This document shows, one piece after another, positions 8,511 to 16,729 of a DNA stretch of 64,000 nucleotides. The DNA is from Pseudobythopirellula maris (GTDB taxonomy: Bacteria; Planctomycetota; Planctomycetia; Pirellulales; Lacipirellulaceae), in contig NZ_SJPQ01000002.1 in NCBI RefSeq assembly GCF_007859945.1, forward strand, positions 322,588-386,587, read 5' to 3'. A program made the translations under genes and the position numbers. Position 1 is the first letter of the stretch; each line of letters opens with the position of its first letter. The notes under the pieces are model-generated. The model was given only the letters and a program-made list of their open reading frames with translations. It had not been told where the DNA came from and made no database searches.

Positions 8511-10397
8511 TCATACCACACGCCGCGGGCGGGCGGCGAGCAGGCACCACACCAGCAGCAGCGTCCCGCTCAGCGGCTCGGGCACGCTCGCCAGGGATCG
8601 CAGGTCGATCTCGCGCTCGGCGCCGAAGTTGTTCACCCAGGTCTGGTACTGGGCGTCGCCGACCAGGCCGCCGTCGACCTCGTTGGCCAGGGTCAACACG
8701 GCGGGGGCGCCGAGGTTGTCGCGCCACACGGTGAAGTCGGCCGCGTCGACCACGCCGTCGTCGTTGAAGTCGCCGGGCAGGGCGGCGCCCGCTCCGGCGC
8801 GGGTCAGCACCAGCACCTTCACCTCCGACGCATCGTCGGGCGTGTAGGCGTAAGGGGGCGTGAAGACGTCGTCGCCCCCCTGGGCGGCGCCCGACGCGCC
8901 CCGCAGCAGGTTGCCGACGGCCTCGACCTGACCGCCCTGCTGCTTCTCGTAAGGCGTGTTTACGTTCTCGAACACGCTGTTCTCGACCAGCACCTCGGCG
9001 CCGATCGCCGAGCGGATCACGTAGTTGTTGCCTTGGGAGTTGTAGAACTCGTTGAAGGCGTGGATGTCGCCGTAGCGAACGCGCGGCATGCGCTCGTGCA
9101 CGTTGTCGCCCCAGTGGTTGTGGTGCAGCGTGACGTGCAGGTTGTCGGCGTCCTCGGTGGCGCCGTCGCCGTTGCCGATGAGCATCGCGTAGCGGTGCCC
9201 CCGGTTCACGTTCGAGGCGAACTCGTCGGTGTAGTAGAACTCGTTCCACGACACGGTCACGTTGTCCGACTCGCGGATGATGTCGAGCAGTCCGTCGGTC
9301 GAGTTGAAGATGTCGTTGTGGTCGATCCAAACGTTCGTGGAGCCGCGCAACGTGAGGACGTCTCCCTCGCCTACGCCCGAGGGGTTGGAGAGCTCGAGGT
9401 TCTTCACGATCACGTTGCTCACCCCCGAGAGCTGCAGGCTGCCGACCAGCCCGGCGCTCTCGCCGACGCCGAGGATCGTCTTGTTCGACGCGACCGAGAC
9501 GCCGCCGACATTCAGGGCGCCGACGACGTTGATATTGAGCGGCCCCGACTGCGTGGCGTAGCTGCGGAACTCCTCGGCCGTGGTGGCGGTGACCAGCGGG
9601 CCCGCGGCGCCGCCGGTGACGCCGTCGCCGACCGTGGCGAACCCGATCGGAAGGGTGCGGCCGGTCTCGACCGGCTCGGGCACGAGGCTCGCGCTGATCG
9701 CGTCGAACGCGATGTTGCGGGCCGTGCCGCCGCCGTTCTGCTCGGCGCCGAGCACGATCCGCAGGGTCGCCGCGTTGCTGGGCACCGGCTCGTTGGACAT
9801 GCCGCTCACGTACGACCAGCCGCCCCCCGCGCTGGTGTCGGCCGCGTAGCCGGGGCCAATCGTCGCGCCGCCCGAGTCGAGGTAGTCGTAAGAGATCAAG
9901 CCGAGGTCGAGCGGGTCGCTGTCGTAATACGCGTACGAGAGACCCAGGTATTGGTCGCCCCCGCCGAGCTGGGCGGCGTAGGGCGTAAGGTCGATGTCTT
10001 GATACATCGAGGCGCTGTTGGCGGCGCCGCCCGACAGTGAGCCGGAGTCGGGCAGGCCGCCGTACTGCCAGCTCGCCGAAACGAACTTCGAGCCGCTGTA
10101 CCCGCCGCTCGGATCGGCGCCGCTGAAGCTGCTGTCGCCAATCCAGAAGAAGTTCTCGGTGTTGGTCCAACCGCTCGGGGGCGAGTCGCCCGCCGAGCCG
10201 AACTCGAAGTCGCCGTTGGCGACCGGCAACGCGATCTGAGCCTCGGCCGCCAAGCCGCCGCCGAGCACCAGCAGCGCGGCCAACAACAAGGCGCGGCAGG
10301 CGGCGCCATTCTCACGGCTGCGTGGCGCACGAGCAGGGTTGCTGTAAGCAGAGGCGGACGGCTGCGCTACGAGACGACGGACCGGCAGAGAGATCAT
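8511..10397 (-). CDS. Pectate lyase with dockerin-like repeat and PEP-CTERM anchor
   Basis: A 628-residue multidomain exported enzyme. In order: signal peptide (about 1-45), an N-terminal beta-sandwich (50-250, opening with NGDFEFGSAG, a carbohydrate-binding-like fold), a PL1 pectate lyase domain (260-540) with NVWIDHND, NVTVSWNEFYY and ERMPRVRYG, a planctomycete dockerin-like segment (PGDFNDDGVVDAADFTVW, about 550-600), and a PEP-CTERM tail (SVPEPLSG, hydrophobic helix, RPRR). PEP-CTERM proteins are cut and sorted by exosortase. The lyase domain keeps the canonical WIDH motif that the neighbour at 7398 lacks. Start at 10397 precedes the basic signal n-region; longer frames upstream are rejected. 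Confidence 0.88.
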   Translation of the reverse strand: MISLPVRRLVAQPSASAYSNPARAPRSRENGAACRALLLAALLVLGGGLAAEAQIALPVANGDFEFGSAGDSPPSGWTNTENFFWIGDSSFSGADPSGGYSGSKFVSASWQYGGLPDSGSLSGGAANSASMYQDIDLTPYAAQLGGGDQYLGLSYAYYDSDPLDLGLISYDYLDSGGATIGPGYAADTSAGGGWSYVSGMSNEPVPSNAATLRIVLGAEQNGGGTARNIAFDAISASLVPEPVETGRTLPIGFATVGDGVTGGAAGPLVTATTAEEFRSYATQSGPLNINVVGALNVGGVSVASNKTILGVGESAGLVGSLQLSGVSNVIVKNLELSNPSGVGEGDVLTLRGSTNVWIDHNDIFNSTDGLLDIIRESDNVTVSWNEFYYTDEFASNVNRGHRYAMLIGNGDGATEDADNLHVTLHHNHWGDNVHERMPRVRYGDIHAFNEFYNSQGNNYVIRSAIGAEVLVENSVFENVNTPYEKQQGGQVEAVGNLLRGASGAAQGGDDVFTPPYAYTPDDASEVKVLVLTRAGAGAALPGDFNDDGVVDAADFTVWRDNLGAPAVLTLANEVDGGLVGDAQYQTWVNNFGAEREIDLRSLASVPEPLSGTLLLVWCLLAARPRRVV

Positions 10398-10682
10398 ACG
10401 CGTCTGGAGGGATGGGTTGCTCGGAAGGGAGTCGTGCGTCGAGAGGAGGAACACGCCTGCCGCAGGAGGAAAGCCGATCCGACGCCTAGACTTAATTGTC
10501 GCTGAACGCTCCGCCGCTTGAAAGTGTCGTGCGCAACCCCGCAGCAGTTGGGGCACGCCTGCTAGATAATACGCAACGCGTACGAAGAGGCAGCGTGGTC
10601 GTATTGCAGGGAAGCTTTGCGAGATCGCGGCAGACGGACCGAGTGGCTGGGGGACGCAGCCGCCGCGACTCATCGGCCAAGA

Positions 10683-11189
10683 TCAGAGGAAGGCCTGCCT
10701 GATCATTTCGATGCGTTTGTCTTCCACGATCTGGTACTGCTCTTCGGCCTTAGAGATCAGAGCGCCGAAGTCTTCGTCGGGGAACAGCCCGGCCTCCGCC
10801 TGCAGCTGCCGCAGGGCCACCCACAAGGCTCGCTTTCCCAGGATGCCGAGCGAGAGTATCTCGGCGCCTTCGAATGGGCCCAACTCGCCCGAGAACCGGC
10901 GCCAGAACTTCAGCCCGCCAAGCTTCGCCCCCAGCCAAGAGAACAGCCGCCGCAGCGGGTTGTTGCTCCCCCCCGCTTCGCGCAGCAGCCGCCGCAGCAC
11001 GTCGCGGTCGGCCTGGATGTCGGAGACGAGCCGCTCGGCCAACTGGCTGACAGCGCAGCGTCCCTCGTGCCGGCGGAAGTCCTCGAGCGTCCGGATGGCG
11101 GATTCGCCGCCTGCAAGATGGTCAAGCAGATAGGCCCTCAGGGCGCTCATGTTGACCGATTGAGCAACGGCGGGTTGTGCTGTCGCCAT
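10683..11189 (-). CDS. Hypothetical helical (ferritin-like?) protein
   Basis: A 168-residue, strongly helical protein resembling a four-helix bundle: SALRAYLLDHLAGGESAIRT starts the first helix, and later helices contain RLVSDIQADRDVLRRLL and ALWVALRQLQAEAG. Paired acidic residues and the helix pattern recall ferritin-like bundles, but I cannot place the metal ligands, so the function is open. AGGGGG five bases before the ATG at 11189 fixes the start; the in-frame extension to 11297 runs into a mobile-repeat fragment (11267-11306). The product has no signal peptide and should be cytoplasmic. Confidence 0.65.
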   Translation of the reverse strand: MATAQPAVAQSVNMSALRAYLLDHLAGGESAIRTLEDFRRHEGRCAVSQLAERLVSDIQADRDVLRRLLREAGGSNNPLRRLFSWLGAKLGGLKFWRRFSGELGPFEGAEILSLGILGKRALWVALRQLQAEAGLFPDEDFGALISKAEEQYQIVEDKRIEMIRQAFL

Positions 11190-11266
11190 GGAATCCCCCT
11201 GTTGGATGGTGCGTCGCGTGAGACGTCCTTCCAAGGGTGCATATCGGATGCCAAACCGCTCAGGGG

Positions 11267-11306
11267 TCGCGAGCCGAGCGTCTACACCAATGAGCAAACC
11301 GCTCTA
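11267..11306. repeat. Fragment of the 157-bp MITE-like element
   Basis: Forty bases matching one end of the elements at 17915 and 56007: GCGAGCCGAGCGTCTAC, then CAATGAGCAAACCGCTCTA. Only this terminus is present, so it is a truncated or solo end. It ends in CTCTA, keeping the TA border. Confidence 0.8.
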
Positions 11307-11434
11307 ACCCCGGTAGCGGCGAGCGGATCGGCACGCCTAGAGTGCCCATGAGAATGCGTCGTTGCCGGAGTCGCGAAGCGACAAGAGGCCGACCGGTTCG
11401 CCTCTTGGGCTGAGCCCCCGCGTCTTCAGTCATA

Positions 11435-11499
11435 GCCCACAAGTGTTCGGCACAGCGGATGCGTTGACCAGGGAGGCGGCACGCCGAACACTTGTGGGC
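11435..11499. repeat. 17-base perfect inverted repeat
   Basis: Arms GCCCACAAGTGTTCGGC (11435-11451) and its exact complement (11483-11499) are 31 bases apart. It lies 20 bases past the stop of the PEP-CTERM gene at 11519. Without a T-tract it could be a terminator-like hairpin or a small mobile repeat. Confidence 0.75.
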
Positions 11500-11518
11500 A
11501 CTGCCTGACCTCCGGACT

Positions 11519-12703
11519 TTAAGCCCTGCGACGTCTAAGCTTCGCCCCCCAGGCGACGACGACCGCTGCGAGGTAACTCGAAGAGGGCTCCGGCACCGTG
11601 GAGAAAAAGTTCGAGTAGCCGTACAAAACATTAGGTGCGGAGGCGGCGACATCTCCACTGACCGCCACGCGGCTGCCATTGTACACGCGGATCCCGGTCA
11701 CGCTCTTCTCGTGTCGGACGAGACTGTTGGGTGATTCGATGTCGTAGAAATACACCGCCCCCGAACCGACATGTGGCGTGCCGTGGCGAGAGGCCCCGAT
11801 GACCGCTGCGGTCCCGTCGAGGTCGACTGCCCCTCCCAGGCTTTCCCCCACGGCGGGGTCCTCGAGATCAAGCCGAACGATCTGCTCGCCGCTGTCGAGA
11901 TCGAACAAGTAAGCCGCACCGGCGGAGCTGAGGCTTCCCGAATACGTGGGGTCCCCTACCAAGACCCTCCCTTCGGAGATGGCGACGGAATGGGCGTACT
12001 GGCTGGTCGGCGGGTCGCTCTCACTGGTCAGCTCCCGCAGCAACTCGCCGGTTGTCGCATCGACCACATACGCCTTCCCTGGCACGCTGCCATTGCCGTA
12101 GAACGAGCCGACACCAACAACAGCCAGGCCATCCCAAAGATCCACCGAGACGTGGACCGACGCAGCGGCGGAGGAGACGCCCGCCATCGCCTCGGCGCCA
12201 AAGCTGGCGAGCGTCTGTCGCGTCTGAAGGTCGTAGAACCACACCGAGTCGTCGATCACTGCAGCCGCGTGTGTTCCGTCGATCGCGATTTCGCCAAAAT
12301 TCGTCGGTGCTCCGCCGGGGCCGAGCGGATCCCATGTGTAGGAGTATTCGAAATCACGGTAGACCCGCAGCCCGTTGCTGACGGCTAGCGACCACTCCCC
12401 GTCGAGCGCCAAGTCGTCAGGAAACGTGGGAGTGAAAAACGAGCCTTTGACTGCGCCATTGCTGGCGTTAAGAACCGTAACGCCGGAAGTAGATCGATCG
12501 AAATGGGCGCCTACCAGCGCGACGTTGTCGTCGAGGGCGATCGGAATCGCTCGACCGGCTAGCGCCCTAGGAAAGGGGGACTGGTATGCGTGCAACCAAT
12601 CACCCACGGCCCCACGGGCCGAGGAACAGTGGGCGACCATCAGCAGGTCAATAACGCACGTTGACACGACAAGGGCGGGGCGACACGAAAGGGTCCGGTT
12701 CAT
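11519..12703 (-). CDS. PEP-CTERM protein with beta-propeller-like repeats
   Basis: A 394-residue exported protein. After a signal peptide (about 1-33) come repeated blades such as ALDDNVALVGAHFD, AISEGRVLVGDPTYSG, AAYLFDLDSGEQI and AVIGASRHG, typical of FG-GAP/PQQ-like beta-propellers in which each repeat ends with a tryptophan- or aromatic-rich strand. The C-terminus STVPEPSSSYLAAVVVAWG plus KLRRRR is a PEP-CTERM sorting signal. It is expected at the cell surface; no enzyme motif is seen. The ATG at 12703 is chosen over a GTG nine bases upstream. Codon use is slightly less GC-rich than that of neighbours. Confidence 0.82.
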   Translation of the reverse strand: MNRTLSCRPALVVSTCVIDLLMVAHCSSARGAVGDWLHAYQSPFPRALAGRAIPIALDDNVALVGAHFDRSTSGVTVLNASNGAVKGSFFTPTFPDDLALDGEWSLAVSNGLRVYRDFEYSYTWDPLGPGGAPTNFGEIAIDGTHAAAVIDDSVWFYDLQTRQTLASFGAEAMAGVSSAAASVHVSVDLWDGLAVVGVGSFYGNGSVPGKAYVVDATTGELLRELTSESDPPTSQYAHSVAISEGRVLVGDPTYSGSLSSAGAAYLFDLDSGEQIVRLDLEDPAVGESLGGAVDLDGTAAVIGASRHGTPHVGSGAVYFYDIESPNSLVRHEKSVTGIRVYNGSRVAVSGDVAASAPNVLYGYSNFFSTVPEPSSSYLAAVVVAWGAKLRRRRA

Positions 12704-13342
12704 GAGACGCACTTGGGAAGAACTGAGTTATGAATGATGGGACGCATGACCTAGAAATCAAGCACTCCCTGACCATTCGCCCTCTAGACGGCTTATTATT
12801 CCCCAAGTGAATCTGGTAGGTCAGGCGTATGCTCGCCGTATCCTACTCGGTCGAGCTTGCCTCGCTGAGATATGGGCCTCGCGGGGCCGAGATGTAATGA
12901 GGCGGAATCCTCGTCACGGCACAGCCTGATCTACGGACTGGAGCGCGTCGGCCTGGCGTGGGACGTGGTGCGCCCTAGTCGCCAGCGATGCACGCCGCCG
13001 GGCTGAGCCCCCGCGGTGGGGTGGCTGGGGTCGGAGCCGAAGGCGTAGCCCCCAGCTTTCAGCAAGTGGGGACCGCGTTGGTGATTCCCCGGGGGCTCCG
13101 CTCCGCTACGACCCCGGGCACCCGGCGAAGTGGGGACACCTCTAGCGGTACATCACACTGGCAACACGCGGGTGGCACATAAGTTCAGGCCGCCAGCCGT
13201 CGCTGAGCCTTATGGCTTCTTGGTATTGACAATTACCTTTAATACATGTACTTTAATTTCGTCCTGCCTTCGTTCTCTAAAATCTCAAATATCACATATA
13301 TGTCTTTTTGTTTTTTATGACACTTCTGCAAGGAGGATTCTC
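12704..13342. other. Intergenic spacer with gene relics and palindromic repeats
   Basis: About 640 bases. 12938-13006 is a relic of a desaturase 3' end. 13000-13130 is built of short palindromic pieces (GGGCTGAGCCCCCGCG, GGGGGCTCCGCTCCGC). After 13210 the base composition drops sharply to AT-rich, marking the edge of the next gene's foreign segment. Confidence 0.6.
12938..13006 (+). pseudogene. Relic of a fatty-acid desaturase 3' end
   Basis: The frame reads LERVGLAWDVVRPSRQR and then stops, matching the C-terminus of the intact desaturase at 5072 (WERLGLAWDVVRPRHQR). A run of 24 bases (12949-12972) is identical to the intact gene. Nothing upstream matches the rest of the gene, so this is a leftover from a lost or recombined second copy, not an active gene. 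Confidence 0.7.
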
Positions 13343-14056
13343 GTGGTTCATCTAGCAAAGAAAGAGTCACGCGAACGCGAGATGTTTCGTCTATATGCAG
13401 AGTACCCAAAGCGATTTCTTTTGCCCTTCGTAATGGTAGTGCTATCCTGGGGCCCTGTGTTCGGTGCAACAGTCTTCACTGATCGTATAATGTTTGAAGC
13501 AGCCAGTGGTCCATTGATGATTGAGGGTTTCGAGGGCGCGACTCTCTTCGAGACAAGCGGATCAGCCATGCTTGATTTGGGGATTGTTTCGGTTGCCTAC
13601 GAGGGAGAAAGACCTTTCGGCGTGCTTGACATTGTTGGCTTCGTACCCGGCAGTACGACTACAGAAGTAGGCCCCACAGAGGGGCAGCGGTACTTGTTGG
13701 CGACTTTTGCGACATCTGTGACATTTGTCTTTGAAGAACTTGTTTTTGAGTTTGGAACTGATTTAAAGGACGTGGAGAGTACGATCAATTATCTCACCTC
13801 TAGTGGCGAATCGGGTGTTGCTGGAGTACAGATGGATGATGGTGTAGTTCAATTCTTTGGTTTCAGAAGCGATACGGGGTTCTCGTCAATCCGATTTACC
13901 AATGACAAGGACGGAGACGGCATGATATTTGATCACGTCGTGTTCACTGGAGTGCCAGAACCAAGTACTGCGTTTCTTTCAATATGGGCTTTCTTGGCTG
14001 CCAGCTTTTATAGAGAGCCTGTGCGTACTTCTCTCACAACCGCTCAGCATCAGTAA
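13343..14056 (+). CDS. AT-rich PEP-CTERM protein
   Basis: A 237-residue exported protein. AAGGAGG (13330-13336) six bases before the GTG at 13343 decides the start; the ATG at 13382 has no ribosome site. A basic n-region and hydrophobic core (RFLLPFVMVVLSWGPVFG, about 25-42) form the signal peptide. The body is a beta-rich domain with VTFVFEELVFEFG and GFSSIRFTNDKDGDG, typical of PEP-CTERM beta-sandwiches. The sorting signal is GVPEPSTAFLSIWAFLAASF, with a longer tail after the arginine than usual. Base composition is far lower in GC than every neighbour, which suggests recent transfer. Confidence 0.8.
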   Translation: MVHLAKKESREREMFRLYAEYPKRFLLPFVMVVLSWGPVFGATVFTDRIMFEAASGPLMIEGFEGATLFETSGSAMLDLGIVSVAYEGERPFGVLDIVGFVPGSTTTEVGPTEGQRYLLATFATSVTFVFEELVFEFGTDLKDVESTINYLTSSGESGVAGVQMDDGVVQFFGFRSDTGFSSIRFTNDKDGDGMIFDHVVFTGVPEPSTAFLSIWAFLAASFYREPVRTSLTTAQHQ

Positions 14057-14174
14057 GCTATTCCCACGCTCCCGATGGAACAGCGCGAGCGCGCACAAGC
14101 CGCCATGGGTTGATCAGCAGGAACGCGGCGGGAGCGCCTGGATTCGCGGCATGTAGCGACGGGTGGCGGTCAGC

Positions 14175-14246
14175 AGGGTCCGCTGTGCGGAGCGACGCCA
14201 TAGATATCGATGGCAACGTCACGTTGCGGTCCGCACAGCGGACCCT
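14175..14246. repeat. 17-base perfect inverted repeat overlapping a stop codon
   Basis: Arms AGGGTCCGCTGTGCGGA (14175-14191) and its complement (14230-14246) flank a 38-base centre. The right arm overlaps the stop codon of the minus-strand aminotransferase gene at 14245. It could serve as a bidirectional terminator hairpin or be a small mobile repeat. Confidence 0.75.
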
Positions 14247-15516
14247 ACCCCGCTGCCCCCACGCTCGCTTTGCCCGCGTACTCCGCCTCGGCGTCTTTCA
14301 GGCAAGCCTTGATCTGCCGCACCGCTTGCCGCAGGCGTTCTTCGTTTTCGACGAGGCTCATCCTTAGGAAGCCCTCGCCGGCCGGGCCGAAGCCGCTGCC
14401 GGGGCTCACCGCGACGTTGCCCTTGGTGAGCAGCATCATCGCGAAGTCCATCGTGCTCATGCGGCTGCGCCACGGCTCGGGCACCGGCTGCCAGACGAAC
14501 ATGCCGGCCTTCGGGCGGGCGTCTTCCCAGCCCATCCGCACAAGGCCGTCGCACAGCGCGTCGCGGCGGCCTTGGTAGACGCGGCTCTGCTCCTCGACGG
14601 CGGCCTCGGTCTCGCGTAGGGCGACGATCGCCGAGATCTGGATCGCCTGGAACATGCCGTAGTCGTAGTAGCCCTTGATCGTGGCGAGCGCGTTGATCAT
14701 CTCGGCGTTGCCGCTGCAGAAACCGACCCGCCAGCCGGCCATGTTGTAGCCCTTGCTCATGGTGGTGAACTCGACGCCGACCTCCTTGGCGCCCTCGCTC
14801 GCCAGGAAGCTGGGGGGCTGGTAGCCGTCGAACGCCACGTCGGCGTACGCAAAGTCGCTGATCACCATCAGGTTGTACCGCTTGGCGAGCTTCACCACCT
14901 CGTCGAAGAACGACTGCTCCACGACCACCGACGACGGGTTGTGGGGGTAGCAGAGGATCAGCAGCTTGGGCTTGGGGTAGAGCGTCTCGCAGGTGTAGGC
15001 GATGTCCGACAGGAACTTGTCGCTGTCGGTCACGTCGAGCGAGATCACGTTGCCCGAGGCGAGCGCGACGGCGTAAACGTGCACCGGGAAATAGGGCGCC
15101 GGTACGATCGCCGTGTCGCCGGGGCCCATCAGCGCCAGGCACATGTGGCTGAAGCCCTCTTTCGAGCCGAGGCAGGTGATCACTTCGCTCTCGGGGTCGA
15201 GCCGCACGCCGTACTTCTTAAAATACTTGGCGCCGACCTCACGCCGCAGGTTGGCGATGCCGTTCGACTTGCTGTAGCGGTGGTTGCCCGGGTTGCGGGC
15301 CGCCTCGACGAGCTTCTCGATCACGACCTCTTGGGGCGGGTCGCTCGGGTTGCCCATGCCGAGCTCGATGACGTCGTCGCCGGCGACGCGCTTGTCGTAG
15401 ATCATCTTGTTGATGCGGCCGAACAGGTACGGCGGCAGCCGCGTGACGCGTTGGGCGACCTGGACCTGGAAGGGCCCATTTTCAGGAGAATCGGAGGGGA
15501 CGCGGGATTCGGACAT
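14245..15516 (-). CDS. Class I/II aminotransferase (AlaC-like)
   Basis: A 423-residue PLP-dependent fold-type I aminotransferase. Visible signatures: [17 protein letters not shown], the cofactor region [25 protein letters not shown], and the Schiff-base lysine in [16 protein letters not shown]. Overall pattern is closest to AlaC/glutamate-pyruvate transaminases; LL-diaminopimelate aminotransferase is a related alternative. It acts in the cytoplasm in amino-acid synthesis. The ATG at 15516 is preferred to a GTG at 15552. It is monocistronic, and its stop codon lies in an inverted repeat. Confidence 0.85.
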   Translation of the reverse strand: MSESRVPSDSPENGPFQVQVAQRVTRLPPYLFGRINKMIYDKRVAGDDVIELGMGNPSDPPQEVVIEKLVEAARNPGNHRYSKSNGIANLRREVGAKYFKKYGVRLDPESEVITCLGSKEGFSHMCLALMGPGDTAIVPAPYFPVHVYAVALASGNVISLDVTDSDKFLSDIAYTCETLYPKPKLLILCYPHNPSSVVVEQSFFDEVVKLAKRYNLMVISDFAYADVAFDGYQPPSFLASEGAKEVGVEFTTMSKGYNMAGWRVGFCSGNAEMINALATIKGYYDYGMFQAIQISAIVALRETEAAVEEQSRVYQGRRDALCDGLVRMGWEDARPKAGMFVWQPVPEPWRSRMSTMDFAMMLLTKGNVAVSPGSGFGPAGEGFLRMSLVENEERLRQAVRQIKACLKDAEAEYAGKASVGAAG

Positions 15517-15882
15517 GGAGTGAAAGACGGGGGTCGAGTGGGTTGGGTTCACTTGATTTTAGGCGCGGCGGCGGGGTCACGCCATCCGAGCCTATTCGGC
15601 AGCGGCGCCCGAGCGGGCCAAGTCGTGGGAAGCGTCTAATTCCTGTTATGTGAGGGGTCACTGTGGGTGGGGTCTCCGGGCTGAAACAGCGTTTTCGGCG
15701 TCGGAGACGCCTCCCACAGCTCAGTTCGATTGGGGAGAGCTCCGGCGTGGCGTGAAATGGTTGCTGGCGGCCCCGCGGCCGTCCTACAATCACTCTCGGT
15801 CGACGACGACGCTGCTTGGCGGCGCGGCGACCGCGAGCCACGGCCGGGCTTCCGGCCGACTCATCTAGGGGGGAAACACGCC
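15517..15882. other. Divergent intergenic spacer
   Basis: About 365 bases between divergent genes. It contains the second copy of the GGCGTCTCC palindrome (15661-15719). No gene and no confident promoter are seen. Confidence 0.5.
15661..15719. repeat. Palindromic dispersed repeat, copy 2
   Basis: Arms 15661-15679 and 15701-15719 are reverse complements with about three mismatches in 19. The right arm (TCGGAGACGCCTCCCACAG) is almost the same as the right arm of copy 1 at 1609-1627. Confidence 0.75.
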
Positions 15883-16698
15883 GTGAATAAACTGCGCCGA
15901 AGAACCGTGCTGGCGATGGCGTGGCTGCTGGCGGCCGCCGCTCCGGCCGTGCACGCCGAGCCTACCGCCGCCGGGTCGCCCCCCTGGCGGCAGCTTTTCA
16001 ACGGCGAGGATCTCGACGGCTGGCTGGTGAAGCTCTCCCACCACGAGTTGGGCGACAATTACCGCGACACGTTCCGCGTGGAAGGGGGGCTGATCAAGGT
16101 CCGGTACGACCGCTACGACGAGGGCGATTTCGGCGGCCGGTTCGGGCATCTTTTTTACGACGAGCCGTTCGAAAACTACCGGCTGGCGGTCGAGTACCGG
16201 TTCGTCGGCGAGCCGCTCTTCCGCTCGGCGCCCGACTACGCGCGGCTCAACAGCGGGGTGATGCTCCACGCCCAAAGCCCGCGAAAGATTCTCAAAGACC
16301 AAGATTGGCCGATCTCGGTCGAATTGCAATTCCTGGCCGGCCTGGGCGACGGCGAGCCGCGGGCCACAGGCAACGTTTGCACCCCCGGCACGCACGTTTG
16401 GTACGAGGGCCAGCGCGACAAGCGGCACATCCTCCCCTCAACCGGGCCGACCTTCGCCCCCAGCGATTGGGTGCGGTGCGAGGCGCTAGTGGTCGGCAAC
16501 CATTTCACCCACTTCGTGAACGGCGAGAAGGCGCTCGAGTACGAGCGGCCGGAGATCGGCGGCGGTGTCGTCGCGCATTACGCTCCCGAGGAGTTCGTCG
16601 CGGGCCGGCCGATCACCTCCGGCTACCTCGCCCTGCAGGCCGAGGGCGCCGAGATCGACTTCCGCAAGGTGGAGATCCAGGTCCTGCCAGGCGACTGA
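15883..16698 (+). CDS. DUF1080 (3-keto-disaccharide hydrolase-like) protein
   Basis: A 271-residue exported protein with signal peptide (about 1-27) and one DUF1080 concanavalin-like domain: LFNGEDLDGWL at the N-terminus, DYARLNSGVMLHAQ, VWYEGQRDKRH and YLALQAEGAEIDFRKVEIQ at the end. The family is greatly expanded in planctomycetes and includes enzymes that hydrolyse 3-keto-glycosides; the substrate here is unknown. The GTG at 15883 with AGGGGGGA upstream is the start. The rhomboid gene follows after 31 bases on the same strand, so the two may be co-transcribed. Confidence 0.85.
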   Translation: MNKLRRRTVLAMAWLLAAAAPAVHAEPTAAGSPPWRQLFNGEDLDGWLVKLSHHELGDNYRDTFRVEGGLIKVRYDRYDEGDFGGRFGHLFYDEPFENYRLAVEYRFVGEPLFRSAPDYARLNSGVMLHAQSPRKILKDQDWPISVELQFLAGLGDGEPRATGNVCTPGTHVWYEGQRDKRHILPSTGPTFAPSDWVRCEALVVGNHFTHFVNGEKALEYERPEIGGGVVAHYAPEEFVAGRPITSGYLALQAEGAEIDFRKVEIQVLPGD

Positions 16699-16729
16699 CT
16701 CTCCGGCCCAACCTTTCGGAAATCGTCCC

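Larger units (their letters stand above)
11190..11518. other. Intergenic spacer with mobile-repeat remnants
   Basis: It carries a fragment of the 157-bp MITE-like element and a 17-base inverted repeat, both listed separately. GGGCTGAGCCCCCGCG at 11407-11422 recurs at 13000-13015. No gene is seen. Confidence 0.6.
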
